A stretch of DNA of 64,000 nt, taken from positions 1-64,000 of the forward strand of contig PVNU02000999.1 of the NCBI GenBank assembly GCA_003013855.2, read 5' to 3'. Source of the DNA: Liriodendron chinense. Taxonomy: Eukaryota; Streptophyta; Magnoliopsida; Magnoliales; Magnoliaceae. The notes beneath the pieces are model-generated. The model made no database searches, was not told the DNA's origin, and worked only from the letters and a program-made list of their open reading frames with translations. Positions 1-12,300 of this stretch are shown in pieces. The translations under genes and the position numbers were made by a program. Numbering within the stretch: position 1 is the stretch's first letter; every line of letters starts with the position of its first letter.

Positions 1-310
1 TGTTCCCTGATCTAGCCAATTAATGGACCCGATCGGGCATATGTCCATTGTATAGATCTTTGAATCGCTTTTAGATATAAACCATTAAAATGAAGTAGGT
101 GATTGATGAGATCATATGGATGGGCCAGATTTGATCTGCAAGCGTCTAAATGATCCTAAGGTCAATCCATGTAAGGGTCAGGAAGCACAGATTAATCTAA
201 CCTACAAGGGGGCCACCTCAACCCCATCTTGGATTAGAAGTTGATCTTTTGTGTGACCAAATGGGTGCATTTGACCCATCACCCAATCTGAACCGTTGAA
301 AGTATTTTTA
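1..310. other. Noncoding flank, nothing recognised
   Basis: AT-rich intergenic sequence left of the tandem duplication. I see no coding exon, RNA gene or repeat boundary here. Confidence 0.4.
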
Positions 311-1728
311 TGGCTTAGAATGTCCAACAGACTATCATCATCAGTTCTAGTAGAGGTTAACCATGTAAATTATGTATATAATGATTATCATGTCTTAGAT
401 GTCAAATCAGGGTAAGATTATGGACCATCTAAATATCTAATGAGAGATGGACGATTTGGATATGATCCATGATGATCTTAAGATTAATATAAAAATAAGG
501 TGAAGAGAAAAAAGATGTAACTTGGTCACCTTGGGGAATAGAATTAGGCATTCTTCGATCAACCGAAATGATGGTTTGGTCAACCGAGGAATCACCTATC
601 AGAAAATTATAATCTTGACCAAAGAAAGTTTCGGTTGACCCAGGACGTCTTCGTTCGACCGAACAGTCGACTGAGGGACCCATTTCTCTGAAGTCTTGAA
701 CAATATGTAAACTTGATTGAAGGAGTCTTTGATCGATCGAAGAAGGTTTAGGATGACCGAGCACATGGCTCGATCATCCGAACGACCCCTAATGTGCTCC
801 TTTTGATTGAATTGATCTAAGTTAAATTATCATTATTTCTACTTGAGTAACTGAAGACCTTAGTAAACTAAATGAAATATTAACTAAGAGATGACCTATT
901 AAATCAAATAAATGAAGGATGATTGGATTATTATATTTTAGGAACTTGGATTGACATTGAACGTGGAAATCTTACGGAATTCACATCATCATTTAGAGGT
1001 GAGTGATCCCACCATAATTCCTATAAGTTTTAATTAAGATATCTTGTATGATGAACGCTTGATTATCTCTAAAATGTATGACTGGAATATATGATAACTG
1101 TATGTATGAATCTAGAATGCATTAGCATCAGTGAACTGTTACTGATATCATTGAAAGTTAAAAAATGAAATGTGTGGTTACCTCTCACATGGTGACATAG
1201 GCTATTGGTTGTGGTTTATCTTTAATATAAAAATACGAGATGGTATGATGAACTGGATATGGGCATTACATGCACCATCACTCATGCATCGTGTTGACTT
1301 TCAGAATGATCTCTCCTGAAGACTGGTAGGTACTTAAGTATCCGGTGTCACAGGGACTAATCATGAATGCCCACGCAATAGTGGAAGCCTACACTAGGGG
1401 TAGATTCAGGCCTTAGGAGGGTTGATGCGGGTTGATGGAGTCTCAAGCAAGTAGATGTGCTTCCCACTTGACCCATACATCATGCATACGTGACATCTTT
1501 GCACACTGGTTAACATTAATAAATATAAATTGTTGTTCCTATTTTAAGGTCACTGGCTTTCCAGCTGACGGTTGTGGATTAAACATATACAGATGATATA
1601 GAAGTTGATCCCTTAGAACTAATCCTTGAGGAATGAAGTCGAACCAATGGAGGATAAGCAAATAACTACCACTACTTAACTGAGGAAAGAAGTGACAGCT
1701 TTGAACCAAGGTGCATAGACACAATGAT

Positions 1729-1762
<34 letters not shown>

Positions 1763-2305
1763 CTATATATATATATATATTTGTTGATGACATTGAATAA
1801 GTCCAGGATGGGTGTGACTAAAGATTATGAACATTGTAGTTATTTTTGAATGACATTTGATGGGTTAGAACTTAGTTTATATATAGTTTTTTATGCCTCA
1901 TTAAATGTTTGACACTTAGATTAAGTGCACTTAGTGCACAAGTCATACTTTGTAACTTAGACCTGAGGGTGCACCACTCTGTGTCTAAATTACGGGGTGT
2001 GAACACTATGCGTCCCATAACTCCTGGATCAAAAGTTATGATCAATTTACAGTTCACCTTCTTTTGGCCCATCCGTAATGAAAATTGTCAATTTTTATCG
2101 ACTTGTCCTTAATCTTTTTTCGGTCCATGTGTATAGAAAGAATCTTGATCCATGCCCTTCATAAGGATTTCTTATCTTACATCAATTTGTTTGGTACTTT
2201 AATGTATAAGATCTTACATGTTGTATCCATAAAAAAAATCTAATATGCTGTATACTTTTTTTTTTCATTGGTTTTTGTTCATACTATGTTTCGAAAATTC
2301 AATTA
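311..2305. repeat. Tandem ~2 kb duplication, unit 1
   Basis: This unit and the next (from about 2306) are colinear over their whole length, with a period near 1995 bp. Shared landmarks are 'gattatggaccatctaaatat', the 'ggaatagaa..gggcattctt' block with scattered ttcg-type Asn-box-like motifs (cgaccgaa/ttcggtcg), 'ggaacttggattaacattga', 'gaattcacatcatcatttag' and 'gatccatgcccttcat'. About nine in ten bases match where I aligned them by eye. Short ORFs in the two units are related on the minus strand but look fortuitous. Origin is unknown. The repeated cgaccgaa motifs and a donor-like 'gag|gtgag' resemble LTR or leader sequence of plant retroelements, but I see no coding domain, PBS or clear TG..CA ends. 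Confidence 0.75.
1726..1781. repeat. (TA)n microsatellite
   Basis: Interrupted TA dinucleotide run inside unit 1 of the 2 kb duplication. Unit 2 has ordinary sequence at the matching place (about 3770-3800), so the run arose or expanded after duplication. Confidence 0.85.
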
Positions 2306-4320
2306 TGGGTTAGATCGTCCAATAGACCATCATGATTAGTTTTATTAGAGGTTAATCAAGTAAATCAATGTATATAATGATCATCAGGGCTTAGATGTTA
2401 GAGTCAGGGTAAGATTATGGACCATCTAAATATCTAATGTAAGATGGATAGTCTGGATCTGATTCATGATGACTTTAAGATTAATATAAAATAGGGTTAA
2501 GAGAAAAAATATATAACTTGGCCGACTTGGGGAATAGAACTGGGCATTCTTCAGTCGATCGAAATGATGGTTCGGTTAATCGAGGAACTGCCTCTTAGCA
2601 AACTATAATCTTGATCGAAGAAGGTTTCGGTTGACCCAGGACATCTTCGTTCGACTGAACACATGGTTAGGTCGATTGGGGGACCCATTTCTCTGAAGTC
2701 TTGTACAATTTGTAAACTTGATCGAAGGAGTCTTCGGTCGACCGAGGAGGGTTTCGACCGACCGAACACAGGGCTCGGTCAGCAGAATAACCCCCTATTT
2801 GCTCATTTTGATTGAATTAGTCTAAGTTGAATTATCATCACTTTTACCTTGAGTAACTGAAGACCTTAGTAAACTAGACGGTGAAGTATTGACTAAGAGA
2901 TGGCCTATTAAATCAAATAAATGAAGGATGATTGGATTATTATATTTTAGGAACTTGGATTAACATTGAACATGAAAATCTTGCAGAATTCACATCATCA
3001 TTTAGAGGTGAGTAATCTGACAATAATTCATGTGTTTCAATTAAAATAGCTTGTGTGATGAATGATTGATTGTCGCTAAAATGTATGACTTTAATCTATG
3101 ATAATTGTATATATGAATCTGAAATGCATTAGCATCAGTGAATTGTTACTTATATCATTGGAAGTTAAGAAAGAAATGTGTGGTTACCTCTCACACGGTG
3201 AGATGGGCTATTGGTTGTGGTTTATCTTTAATATAAAGATACGAGATGGTATAATGAACTGGATATGGGTATTACATGTATCATCACTCATGCATCATGT
3301 TGACTTTTGGGAGGTTCTCTCCTGAAGATTGGTAAGTACTTAAGTACCCGATGTCCTAGTGAATCATTCTGGATGCCCACGTAATAGTGAAAGCCTATCA
3401 TAGGGGTAGATGCCGATCCTAAGGGAGTTGATGCGGGTTAATGGGGTCCAATTCAAGTAAGTGGATGTGCTTCCCACTTGACCCATGCATCTTGCATACA
3501 TGACATCTTTGCACACTAGCTAACATTAATAATATGGATTGTTGTTCCTATTTTAATTGTCATACATATGAACTATGTTGGGACGGTCACTGGACTTTCC
3601 AACTGATAATTGTGGATTAAACATATATAGATAATATAAAAGTTGATCTCTCAAAACCTATTCCTGAGAATGAAATTGAACTAGTGAAGGATTTGCCAAA
3701 TAATTGGAACTACTTAACTTAGGAAGAAGTGACAACTTTGAACCAAGAAGCATAGGACACAATTGATTTGATAGTTGTTTTGTTTTTTATTTTATTTCAG
3801 TTGACGACATTGAATAAGTCTCAAATGGATGGATTTTAGATTATGAACATTGTAGTTATTTCTAAATGGTATTTGATTGGTTAGAACTTAGTTTATATAT
3901 ATTCTTATGCCTCATTAACAGTTTAACATTAGGATTAAGTGCACCTAGTGCACAAGTCATATGTTGTAACTTAGACCTGAGGGTGCACACTTTGTGTCTA
4001 AATTACGGGGCGTGACACTATGTCCTGTAACTCCTAGATCAAAAGTTATCATCAATTTATAGTTCGCCTTCTTTTGACCCATCCATAATAAAAATTGTCA
4101 AATTTTGTTGATTTTTACTTAATCTTTTTTTCAGTCCATATGTGATAGAAAGGCTCTTGATCCATGCCCTTCATCAGAGGTTTCCTGTCCTACATCAGCT
4201 TGTTTGGTACTTTAATATATAAGATCTAATATGTTGTATCCATAAAAAAATCTAGTATGCTATATAATTTTTTTTTTCATTCATTTTTTTATTCATGCTG
4301 TGTTTTGGGGATTCAATTAA
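2306..4320. repeat. Tandem ~2 kb duplication, unit 2
   Basis: Second, head-to-tail copy of the unit at 311-2305. It ends near the 'ggggattcaattaac' segment, which matches the end of unit 1 ('aaaattcaattat') just before unit 2 begins. Point differences and short indels run throughout, so the duplication is not recent. No ORF with a recognisable domain is present. Confidence 0.75.
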
Positions 4321-5254
4321 CAATTGATATCTTTTCATATAACTAGCAGTTCGTGTGCAAAAGTGCCTTTTGGTTTTAGTTTTGGAAAATGTGTGCTGTT
4401 GGGAGATTTCTCATTTGTCGTTTGAATTTAAAGTTGGCTTGAAAACTTGAACTCGGATTTCGCTCCAACTCGTTCCATCTCTGCTGGCCAAGTTGAGCTG
4501 AGCTGGACATTTAGGCTTAATGGCTGAGCAGAGCCGAGTATGAACAAGGGTTGGCTGCCGAGCCGAGCAGGGCCAAGCTCGACTCGGTTTGACTCATGTA
4601 CAGTGCTAGGTGTGTTTCAGTTGAACGTTCCCATTCCATAAAATCTAATGGAGAAATGGATGGACGATGTGGATAAAAACCATATATATCACGGTGACCG
4701 CTGAGAGCTCCTGCCATCCGTTCCCAGCTGGAGCCGGGCAGGGTAGGACGCAATCCACGAGATATAAGATAATCGTGGATGGCCCGACTCACGATATGCA
4801 GGGTTTGTCATGCATTTCTCGCGATTCCCCTTTTAATTTCCCTCGTGCGAATCTCCGTGATATGGGTAGTAAATAAATGGCAGGACTCAATGCTGCCAGA
4901 TCAGCACCATTTGAAAGTAGTGGTATTCATCCAATGTGGTCCACGCCTGCAGCCATGAAAACCATCCGAAATGCGGGTAGCATCGTGCACAGAGTATACA
5001 TCTAACATCACAGTAATCAAGAATTTCTAACCATCCATCTAATGGCCATGAAATGGGTGACTAAAATTAAAATAGTGAGTGGACCAAATTCAAGGTAACA
5101 AATCAGATACCCATTGTTACCTGTTTTAGTGAAAGTTTTAGGTTTTGCTCATCCACGGTTGAGTAACTTGGGCGGTCTGGATTGCCGTGAATCCATGCCA
5201 TTTGCGTGGTTGAGAAGTTACCATCATTGATAAACGTGAAAGCACAGGCATCTA
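4321..5254. other. Intergenic, no gene seen
   Basis: Short ORFs at 4517-4792 (-) and 4667-4876 (+) overlap each other on opposite strands and show no domain. A short stretch near 4440-4600 ('gctgagccgagc' style) resembles the hAT-like repeats at 18.3 and 30 kb. Nothing else can be supported. Confidence 0.4.
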
Positions 5255-5738
5255 GCCGTATTCGGTCAGGTCGTGATTATGAGGCCCACCTTGACGTATG
5301 TATTGTGAATCCACGCCGTCTATACGTTTTTCCAGCCTCATTTTAGAAAAAAGGGTCAAAACTCAAAAAGATCCAAATCATAGGTGGACCACACCCCCTG
5401 AGACAACGGTGATTGACCGTTAAAAAATTCTTGTGGGTCACAAAAGTTTTGGATCAAGCTTATATTTGTATTTTGCCTTCATTCAGATATTTTTGACCAT
5501 ATCAACAGATGAGATGGAAAATAAAAATTAGGGTAGGCCTAAGAATTTTTTTATTAGTATGCGTTTAATCCCCACAGTTTCTTGTAGTGAGGTCCACCTG
5601 AGATTTGGATCAGCTTTAGTTTTGGGATCACGTCATAAAATGAGCTGAAATAACGGATGGACGGCGTGGATATACCACACATACATCAAGGTAGGCCATG
5701 CGGTCACGACCGGACCCGACCTGAGTGAATCCGCGCCC
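5255..5738. mobile_element. Palindromic Mutator-like MITE (foldback family), copy A
   Basis: The two halves are inverted: 'aggcccaccttgacgtatgta' style sequence on the left mirrors 'tacatcaaggtaggcc' on the right. The right terminus reads as GGGCGCGGATTC on the other strand, like other family members with 9 bp TSDs. The left terminus is eroded and I find no target duplication. The arms hold the family hallmarks: gtggaccacacc, ttttggatcaagctgatatttgt, and the rc of ccgtccatccgtttt. There is no coding capacity. Confidence 0.7.
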
Positions 5739-6304
5739 AGTCTTAACGCGTGCGGAGCACAAGAAAACACAATTATTCTCCGTTTCTCTTTTGGCGGAGA
5801 CTTATTGTTACTCTGCGAGAGTATGATTGTTTCTACTCACGCACACCGTAATAGTACAAATTGTATATGTAGTGAAGAAAATAATGCCCTCCAAATGGGA
5901 GATCAATGAATTCATATCCGTCCATTTTATAGACATCTAAGGACAGTTAAAATGAAAAATATTTAGCTATCAAAATCAAACGAATAAATGTCCATCGTTT
6001 TCTAATTTCAAACCCGTATGATTTTCATATCAAAATCTATCCAAACTTGGTTCCACGATTTGGACGGTTTGATTTTACTTATCTATTTACAAGTTGTATC
6101 ATTTCGGAGCACATGCGTTTGAACCATCATAGTCCGTCAATGTATCAACTGCTTCCCATTCTACCTCTCTTCTTCCGCTCCGTTTCGAAGAAAACGCCGT
6201 ACAGTGTGTAAGACGTCTCCGTTGTTTCTTCCTGACGACAACAGCAAAACCCTCTCCTTCCCATTCCACACCACAAAACCCAAAACCCTGCAGATAGATA
6301 AACA

Positions 6305-6306
<2 letters not shown>

Positions 6307-6338
<32 letters not shown>
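6307..6338. repeat. (CT)16 microsatellite in PLC-like gene 5' UTR
   Basis: Sixteen CT dinucleotides, 36 bp upstream of the chosen ATG. CT-rich tracts (pyrimidine patches) are common in plant core promoters and leaders, so this may sit at or near the transcription start. No convincing TATA box is seen upstream (5.8-6.3 kb). Confidence 0.85.
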
Positions 6339-6340
<2 letters not shown>

Positions 6341-6374
6341 AAAGTACAACAGAAAGCGGAGAGGAGGAAGAGAG

Positions 6375-9300
6375 ATGAAGAATCCTTCCATTTCTCCTTT
6401 CCGAAACCTCGCAATCGCAGTATCTCTACTAATTGCAGCTCATCTCTTCATTTCAACCGTCGAATCTCGCCCGGTCCGCGTTCCATTCCCTTTCTGTTCG
6501 CATCCAGCCACATCACCTTGGTTTTCATCCTTCTCGGATCTGCTTTTGTCTCACGCGTTGATTTCTGCCCTTTTCCAGGTCGGATCTACTTGCGTAACGA
6601 ACAGTAACTGCGACGCCGGATTACATTGCGAGACGTGCGTGGCGAACGGCAATGTCCGCCCGAGGTGTACTCGGATCCAGCCGTTGATTCCGACATCTAA
6701 GGTTGAGATCGAATGGCTGAGAAATTTCGCTATTTATTTATTTACGAGATTTTTTGTTTTTATTTTTATTTATATAATCTTTAGGTGAAAGGGCTTCCTT
6801 TCAACCGGTATTCATGGCTTACAACGCACAATTCCTATGCGCTATTGGGAGCGAGATCGGGCGCGGACGGAGGCCTCCTCCTTTCGCCGATGAACCAGCA
6901 AGACTCCATCACCAGCCAGCTTGATGTATGTCCTCTCTCCCCCTCTCTCTCTCTCTCTCTACGGAAATGCCCATAAAACTGAAATGAGTTTTAAGTCTGG
7001 CACGTGTTAACTTTTCACACATGTGAGGGATCCTGTGCATTCATTCCTCAGATGAGGGTCCTGGTGAATTTCCTATCAACAAAATCCACACCGGTCTACT
7101 CGTGTGGTACAGACGTGTGGATGGAAGATGATCCCCATATATTCTGAACGTAAACGTGTGGAACTTTTCGGGCACGTGTGTCCTTGGTGGTGGGACCCAC
7201 CTTATTGGTGGGTAGGATGCACTTTTGCTGCATATGGCTTCTTCAATCTCTTCGCGCGGGTCACTTCCGTAGTTGCGTTGTCTTGCCTTCTTTTATTTCT
7301 CTGACCTGGCTCGTACCTACTTTTGATACGTACTGCACTCGCCAACCCTATGGTTTGACGGTGACTCGTTAATAAGATTAATGCTATCCTTTTAATTTGT
7401 GGATTATATTCTACGTTAATAAGATTAATGCTATCCTTTTAATTTGTGGATTATATTCTACGTTCAGAATAGAAAATGCAGCAACGGTCCAAATTCAGCT
7501 GAAATGGTCTCATGGTTGGGGGCCAGGATCTTCCGACTTTGGCGGTGGGACACAACAAGACACAAGTCAATGGTCTGGATTATTGAACCATGGCCCTGCT
7601 TGTCGCAGCCGAAAACCCGAGTTTGCCATGCAACTCGATCGAGGATCCTATGATACCTCCTGACAGACATTTTATGGGACGGCCTCGGTGGCTTTGTCTG
7701 CTTGTCTGGTTTCCGAGCTGAGATGTCCCACGCTATCATCTGGGCAAGCCTGCGCCGTATCTGGGCCTACATCAGCTGTGCCACACAAATAGAATTGGTG
7801 AGAAATAGTGGCCATTGGTGCGCATGTAATAATATGTGTGGCCCAACTGATGAGTGGGGCAACTTGATTTTGCGCTCGGGTACATCATTTATGGAGCGGC
7901 CAACCTGATCAACGGCCCGGATCCTTGCACAGTTCTACCAGGTTAGTGCATGAGAGGATTTGACTACTGTAGATGCACTATCTTGCTCGTCTATCTGTGT
8001 GGTTAGGATTTAATCCTCCATCCTTTTTAGCTGGTTGATGGAGTGTCCATGCTCAAGCCGATGAAAAAGCTATTCACCATTGCTTCACCTATTTATGCGG
8101 TTTTCTATGTGAAGCCCGTCCTGCTATGGGCATGCCATCCAACCGATGCATTAATAGAGCATCTTATCTTGATTGGTAGCCCTAAAATTCAAACCCATCT
8201 CACAATCGAAAACCACCTAAAACCTTCGAATTCACATGGTGGTCCATGTGGTGGTTGGCTCTACTTTATTTTTAGGACATCCAATTTTCATGGTGAGGTG
8301 ACCTTTGTGGACTGATTGGACGTCATTCACATAAGAAAGTGGGCCCAATGTGCAGGCTTTGTAGAATAATGTTATTCCACTGACGAGGATTCCCTGCCAA
8401 AAGCCTTGCGCGCTGGGAACCTAGGTGGGGCTCACTGTAATGTTTTCGAGAAATCTACTCCGTCCATCCGCTTTGTGAGCTTATTTTAGTACATTATACA
8501 AAAAGTGAACCGGATTCAAGACACAAGTGGGCCGCACTAAAGGAAGCACTAAAGGAAAAGGTGGTTAGGGACCGTTGAAACCTCCCTGGGTCCACAGTGA
8601 TGTTTATATGCCATCAATACCGTTCATAACGTCATTCCCACTGGGATGAACTGAAAACATAAATATTAGCCATGAAACTGTGGACATTCAAGCCTCACAT
8701 TTTTGGCCCACTTGAGTCTTGGGTCCAGATCATTTTTGGTTTAATGTCCTAAAATAAGCTCACAAAACGGATTGACGGGGTGGATTTCTCAAAAACATCA
8801 GTGGCCCCCACATAGGTTCCCAGCGCCAGGAACTTCCTTGGCAAGGCTTTGGCAGGAAATCCGCGTCCTTATTCTACAAGGGTCGCCAGATTGAGGAACC
8901 GGTCTCCCATCCTTTTTAGCTTTTTCCATCATGAAAAGAACTTTGATATTTGCGAGTTTAACGGGAGCGGATTTGGTGAGACCCCGGACTCATCCAAGAC
9001 GGTGCAGCCTTACTGTGGGGCCCACCTTGATGTATCTATTTTGTATCCATGCTATCCATCCGTTTTTTCAGAGTATTTTATAGCATGATCCCAAAAGTTA
9101 AGAAGATCTAAATCTCAAGCGGACCATACTCTAGGAAACAGTGGTGATTGAATGCCCTCCCATTAAAAACTTCTTAGTCGCTTCTTAATGTTTCTGCAGT
9201 GTTTATTTGTCATGCAATCCGTTGATAAGGTAGCATAAGCCTGGATGAAGGAGAAAAAGAATCAGCTTAATCCAAAACTTTTATGGCCCATTAATGGCCG

Positions 9301-12300
9301 ATCACCACTGTTTCCTATGGTATGGTCCATCTCATAATTGAATCTAAATTTTTTTGGATCATGCTCTAAAGTGATTTGGAAAAAAAAGAAAGAAAAAAGA
9401 TACATCAAGGTGGGGTCCACGTTAAAGGCCACACAGTCTTGGGTGAGGCCCGGGTCTCGCCTAATCCACTCCCGAGTTTAACAAACAATACACAGATACG
9501 CAGATATTACTTAGAAATTGCACCAGCGGCATATAATTGGACCATCCAACTTATGGTATCCAGTACTGATGCATCACGAACCAACAAAATTAAACTTATT
9601 TGATGATCTGACCTATTAGATTGGTGGGCATTTATTTGACAGTTAAAAATAAAAATATCCACCCACAAATCAGAGGTTAGGATTGTTCAACCAATTTGAT
9701 TCTTGGGATTGTGAGTTAGCAACAATGGTTTGTACAATCTAATTGGTTTTATTTGAGGTGATATATGCCATGCCTGCATCTCAAGAGTCGTATGAGGCCT
9801 GTGCATCATATAACTCCCAAACAAGAGTATCATCTAATTACCCTACTGTCGTAATAACGGCATGCAAAAGACAAACACCTTTCTCTACATGGAAAAGGGT
9901 AATTCCGTCTTTTCCGAACAGGTCAAGACTACGGTGGCATCCTCTTCTTCTGTTTCTTTATTGTTTTCTTTGTTATTTTGCTTTTGCTTTTGCTTTTGCT
10001 TTTGTTGTTGTTTAACAGCTAGATAAAGGGGCACTATTATCTAGCTATTTTGAGAAATACATCGCTACTTTGGATCCCAGTCCCCACACTTGCCATGTTT
10101 CTGTGAGATCTGGGCTGTTACTCTGGTGAGACCCACCATGTACGTGCTGTAGCCTGAAAATCAGGTTGGTCTGGATATTGGTTGGGCCACAACATGTTCT
10201 AGAAAAGTGATTTGGTTACAAAAACTGACAAAAGGTCCACATAAAGTTCCAATGTACATGTGGATTGGTTAAGAAAACTGACATAAGGTCATGAAGAGGG
10301 TTCGTGTGATCTTCTGGTCAGCTGCTCTGTTTAGATCTTCTGGTCTAAGTATAGGCCATTTCACTCCCCAAGTGGGCCATGCCACACAAGCATATGCATT
10401 GCTGGAAAGAAAAAATATTTCGGCTGTCCATTTGTTTTGTACGGTGTAGTCCATCTGAGTAGTGAAATGGACTTTTCAAGATCTAAACAGTGTGGCCCAC
10501 CTGACAGAACTCGGATCTGGCACAGATGCCATGTTGGTATGAGGGTTTGCATATGGATGGGCAGGGCTTTTCATGCATGTGGGCTTAACAAACTTTTTAA
10601 AATATGATACAAGGGTAGCTGTCAACGATGTAATCTCACCATCTTCCATCTTGCTGTCCACCTAAAAAGCTGAAAAAGTTCTTTTTTTTAAAAGATAAAA
10701 AGCTGAATAAGGTTCTTGTAAGAAGAAACTTTCGAAAATACAAGCTTTTAGTCTTTTTCAAAAGATGAAAGTGGATAAAATGTCAATTCAAACTCACATT
10801 GCACATGGTTGCTTAGAGTTTAATATATGCATGCCTGCAATGTTAAATGAAGCAACAATCCTTGTGTGGTGCATTCATATGTGCATGTAGATTGGATGAG
10901 ATGTTGGGCCCACCCACTCCACCTGCCAAAAAATCAGTGCAGGTGAGGCCCCACATCATTTGTTACGGACTAATCTTGTTTGAAAGGAAATGGTATGGTT
11001 GAGCTGGTGGCCCTGGAATGTGGCAGATCGGTTTCCCCACAGTACTCATGGCAGGGTAAACATAGCAACTGGTACTGTTTGTCTGCTTGACACTATCAAT
11101 TATCCATGATGATGATCCAAAGAATGTGATTTTCCAGTCAGCAGTGGCCACAAGATGAATTGGTCCAATAGCTGTTGGGCCAAGTGTTTCAAATAGCGCT
11201 CGTAGCATAGCGGTAATGTACGATATGTAGCGTAGCATACCTGTAGCGCTACGTAGTGTAGCTAAATAGCGTAAATCCCTTATAGCGTACGCTACAGGGG
11301 TCATAGCGTACACTACAGCTACGTGGCATGTATCGTTTGTAGTGTACACTACAATGTTTTTTTTTTGTGTGTTTTTTTTTTTAACTTGGTTAAAAATGAT
11401 TTAAAACTCACATCACATCATAAAAAACTTAAAATATAAAGTTAAAATTAAAACCCTTCTTTTCTTAACTTTCACTTAAAATGGCGGTGATCCTTTGTTA
11501 AAGTTGGTGTGAAACTCATACATTAAAAAACTTTTAAAACTAAACTTAAAAGAAAAAAGGGTTTAGAATGTATTGATGACATTTATATTGTACTTAATAC
11601 TTTTAAACCTGTGGGTTTTTTTTATTTCTTTTTCATACATGTGAGTTGTGACTTTTAGTTTTAATTAGACTATTAATCAAAGTGGTTTGCTTAGAAAGTT
11701 GATAATTATTTGATTTAGTTTATAACTTTAAATATTTGGATTGGCTTTTGATGAGTGATAAGTGATAATTAATAACTTTTTTGAACATGCTTATACTTGA
11801 AAAATGAATCATCTTTTCGGCACGCACACACACACACACACTGTGTATGCGCGCTTTTTTTCTTATTATCGTCATATTTTTTTCTATTTTTAAATTAAAA
11901 AATAGAAGTATCGTGTAGCTCTACATGCTACAGAGGGCTGAACGCTATGCAACATGCTGCCGCTATTTAAAACACTGGTTGGGCCTTGCCATGTTTATTG
12001 TGGAGGATGGCTCTACCAAATACTGGTTTCACCTGCTCTATCCATGGTTTTTTTGTTCAGCACTAGACAGACATATCGGGTCTATTGTGGATGACAGGCT
12101 AAGATACCTAGTTATAACAACTGAAATACCAGCCTTCTATGGCTGAGTTATCAGTTCTGGTAACTAGCTATTATACTCTTTAAAGACGAGTCTCACATGC
12201 AACTCATTGGAAGATGAATTATGTGTCAACTAGTGCATAAGTGTAGCTGCATCATAGAAGTTCATTGATGTCTTCTTTTTATAAGGTAAATCGACTTTTT

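Noticed and set aside
6145..6414. Minus-strand ORFs with Arg-Glu repeats over the PLC 5' UTR
   Set aside because: Product of the (CT)16 microsatellite.
7444..7739. Overlapping ORFs on both strands after exon 2 as extra PLC exons
   Set aside because: Exon 2 joins exon 3 in phase at a point matching the family (..QLD|NGVRGL); no missing domain needs these ORFs.
11186..11350. Cluster of tagcg/cgcta motifs as a regulatory array of the PLC gene
   Set aside because: It is the subterminal region of an hAT-like element with a perfect TSD, so transposon structure explains it.
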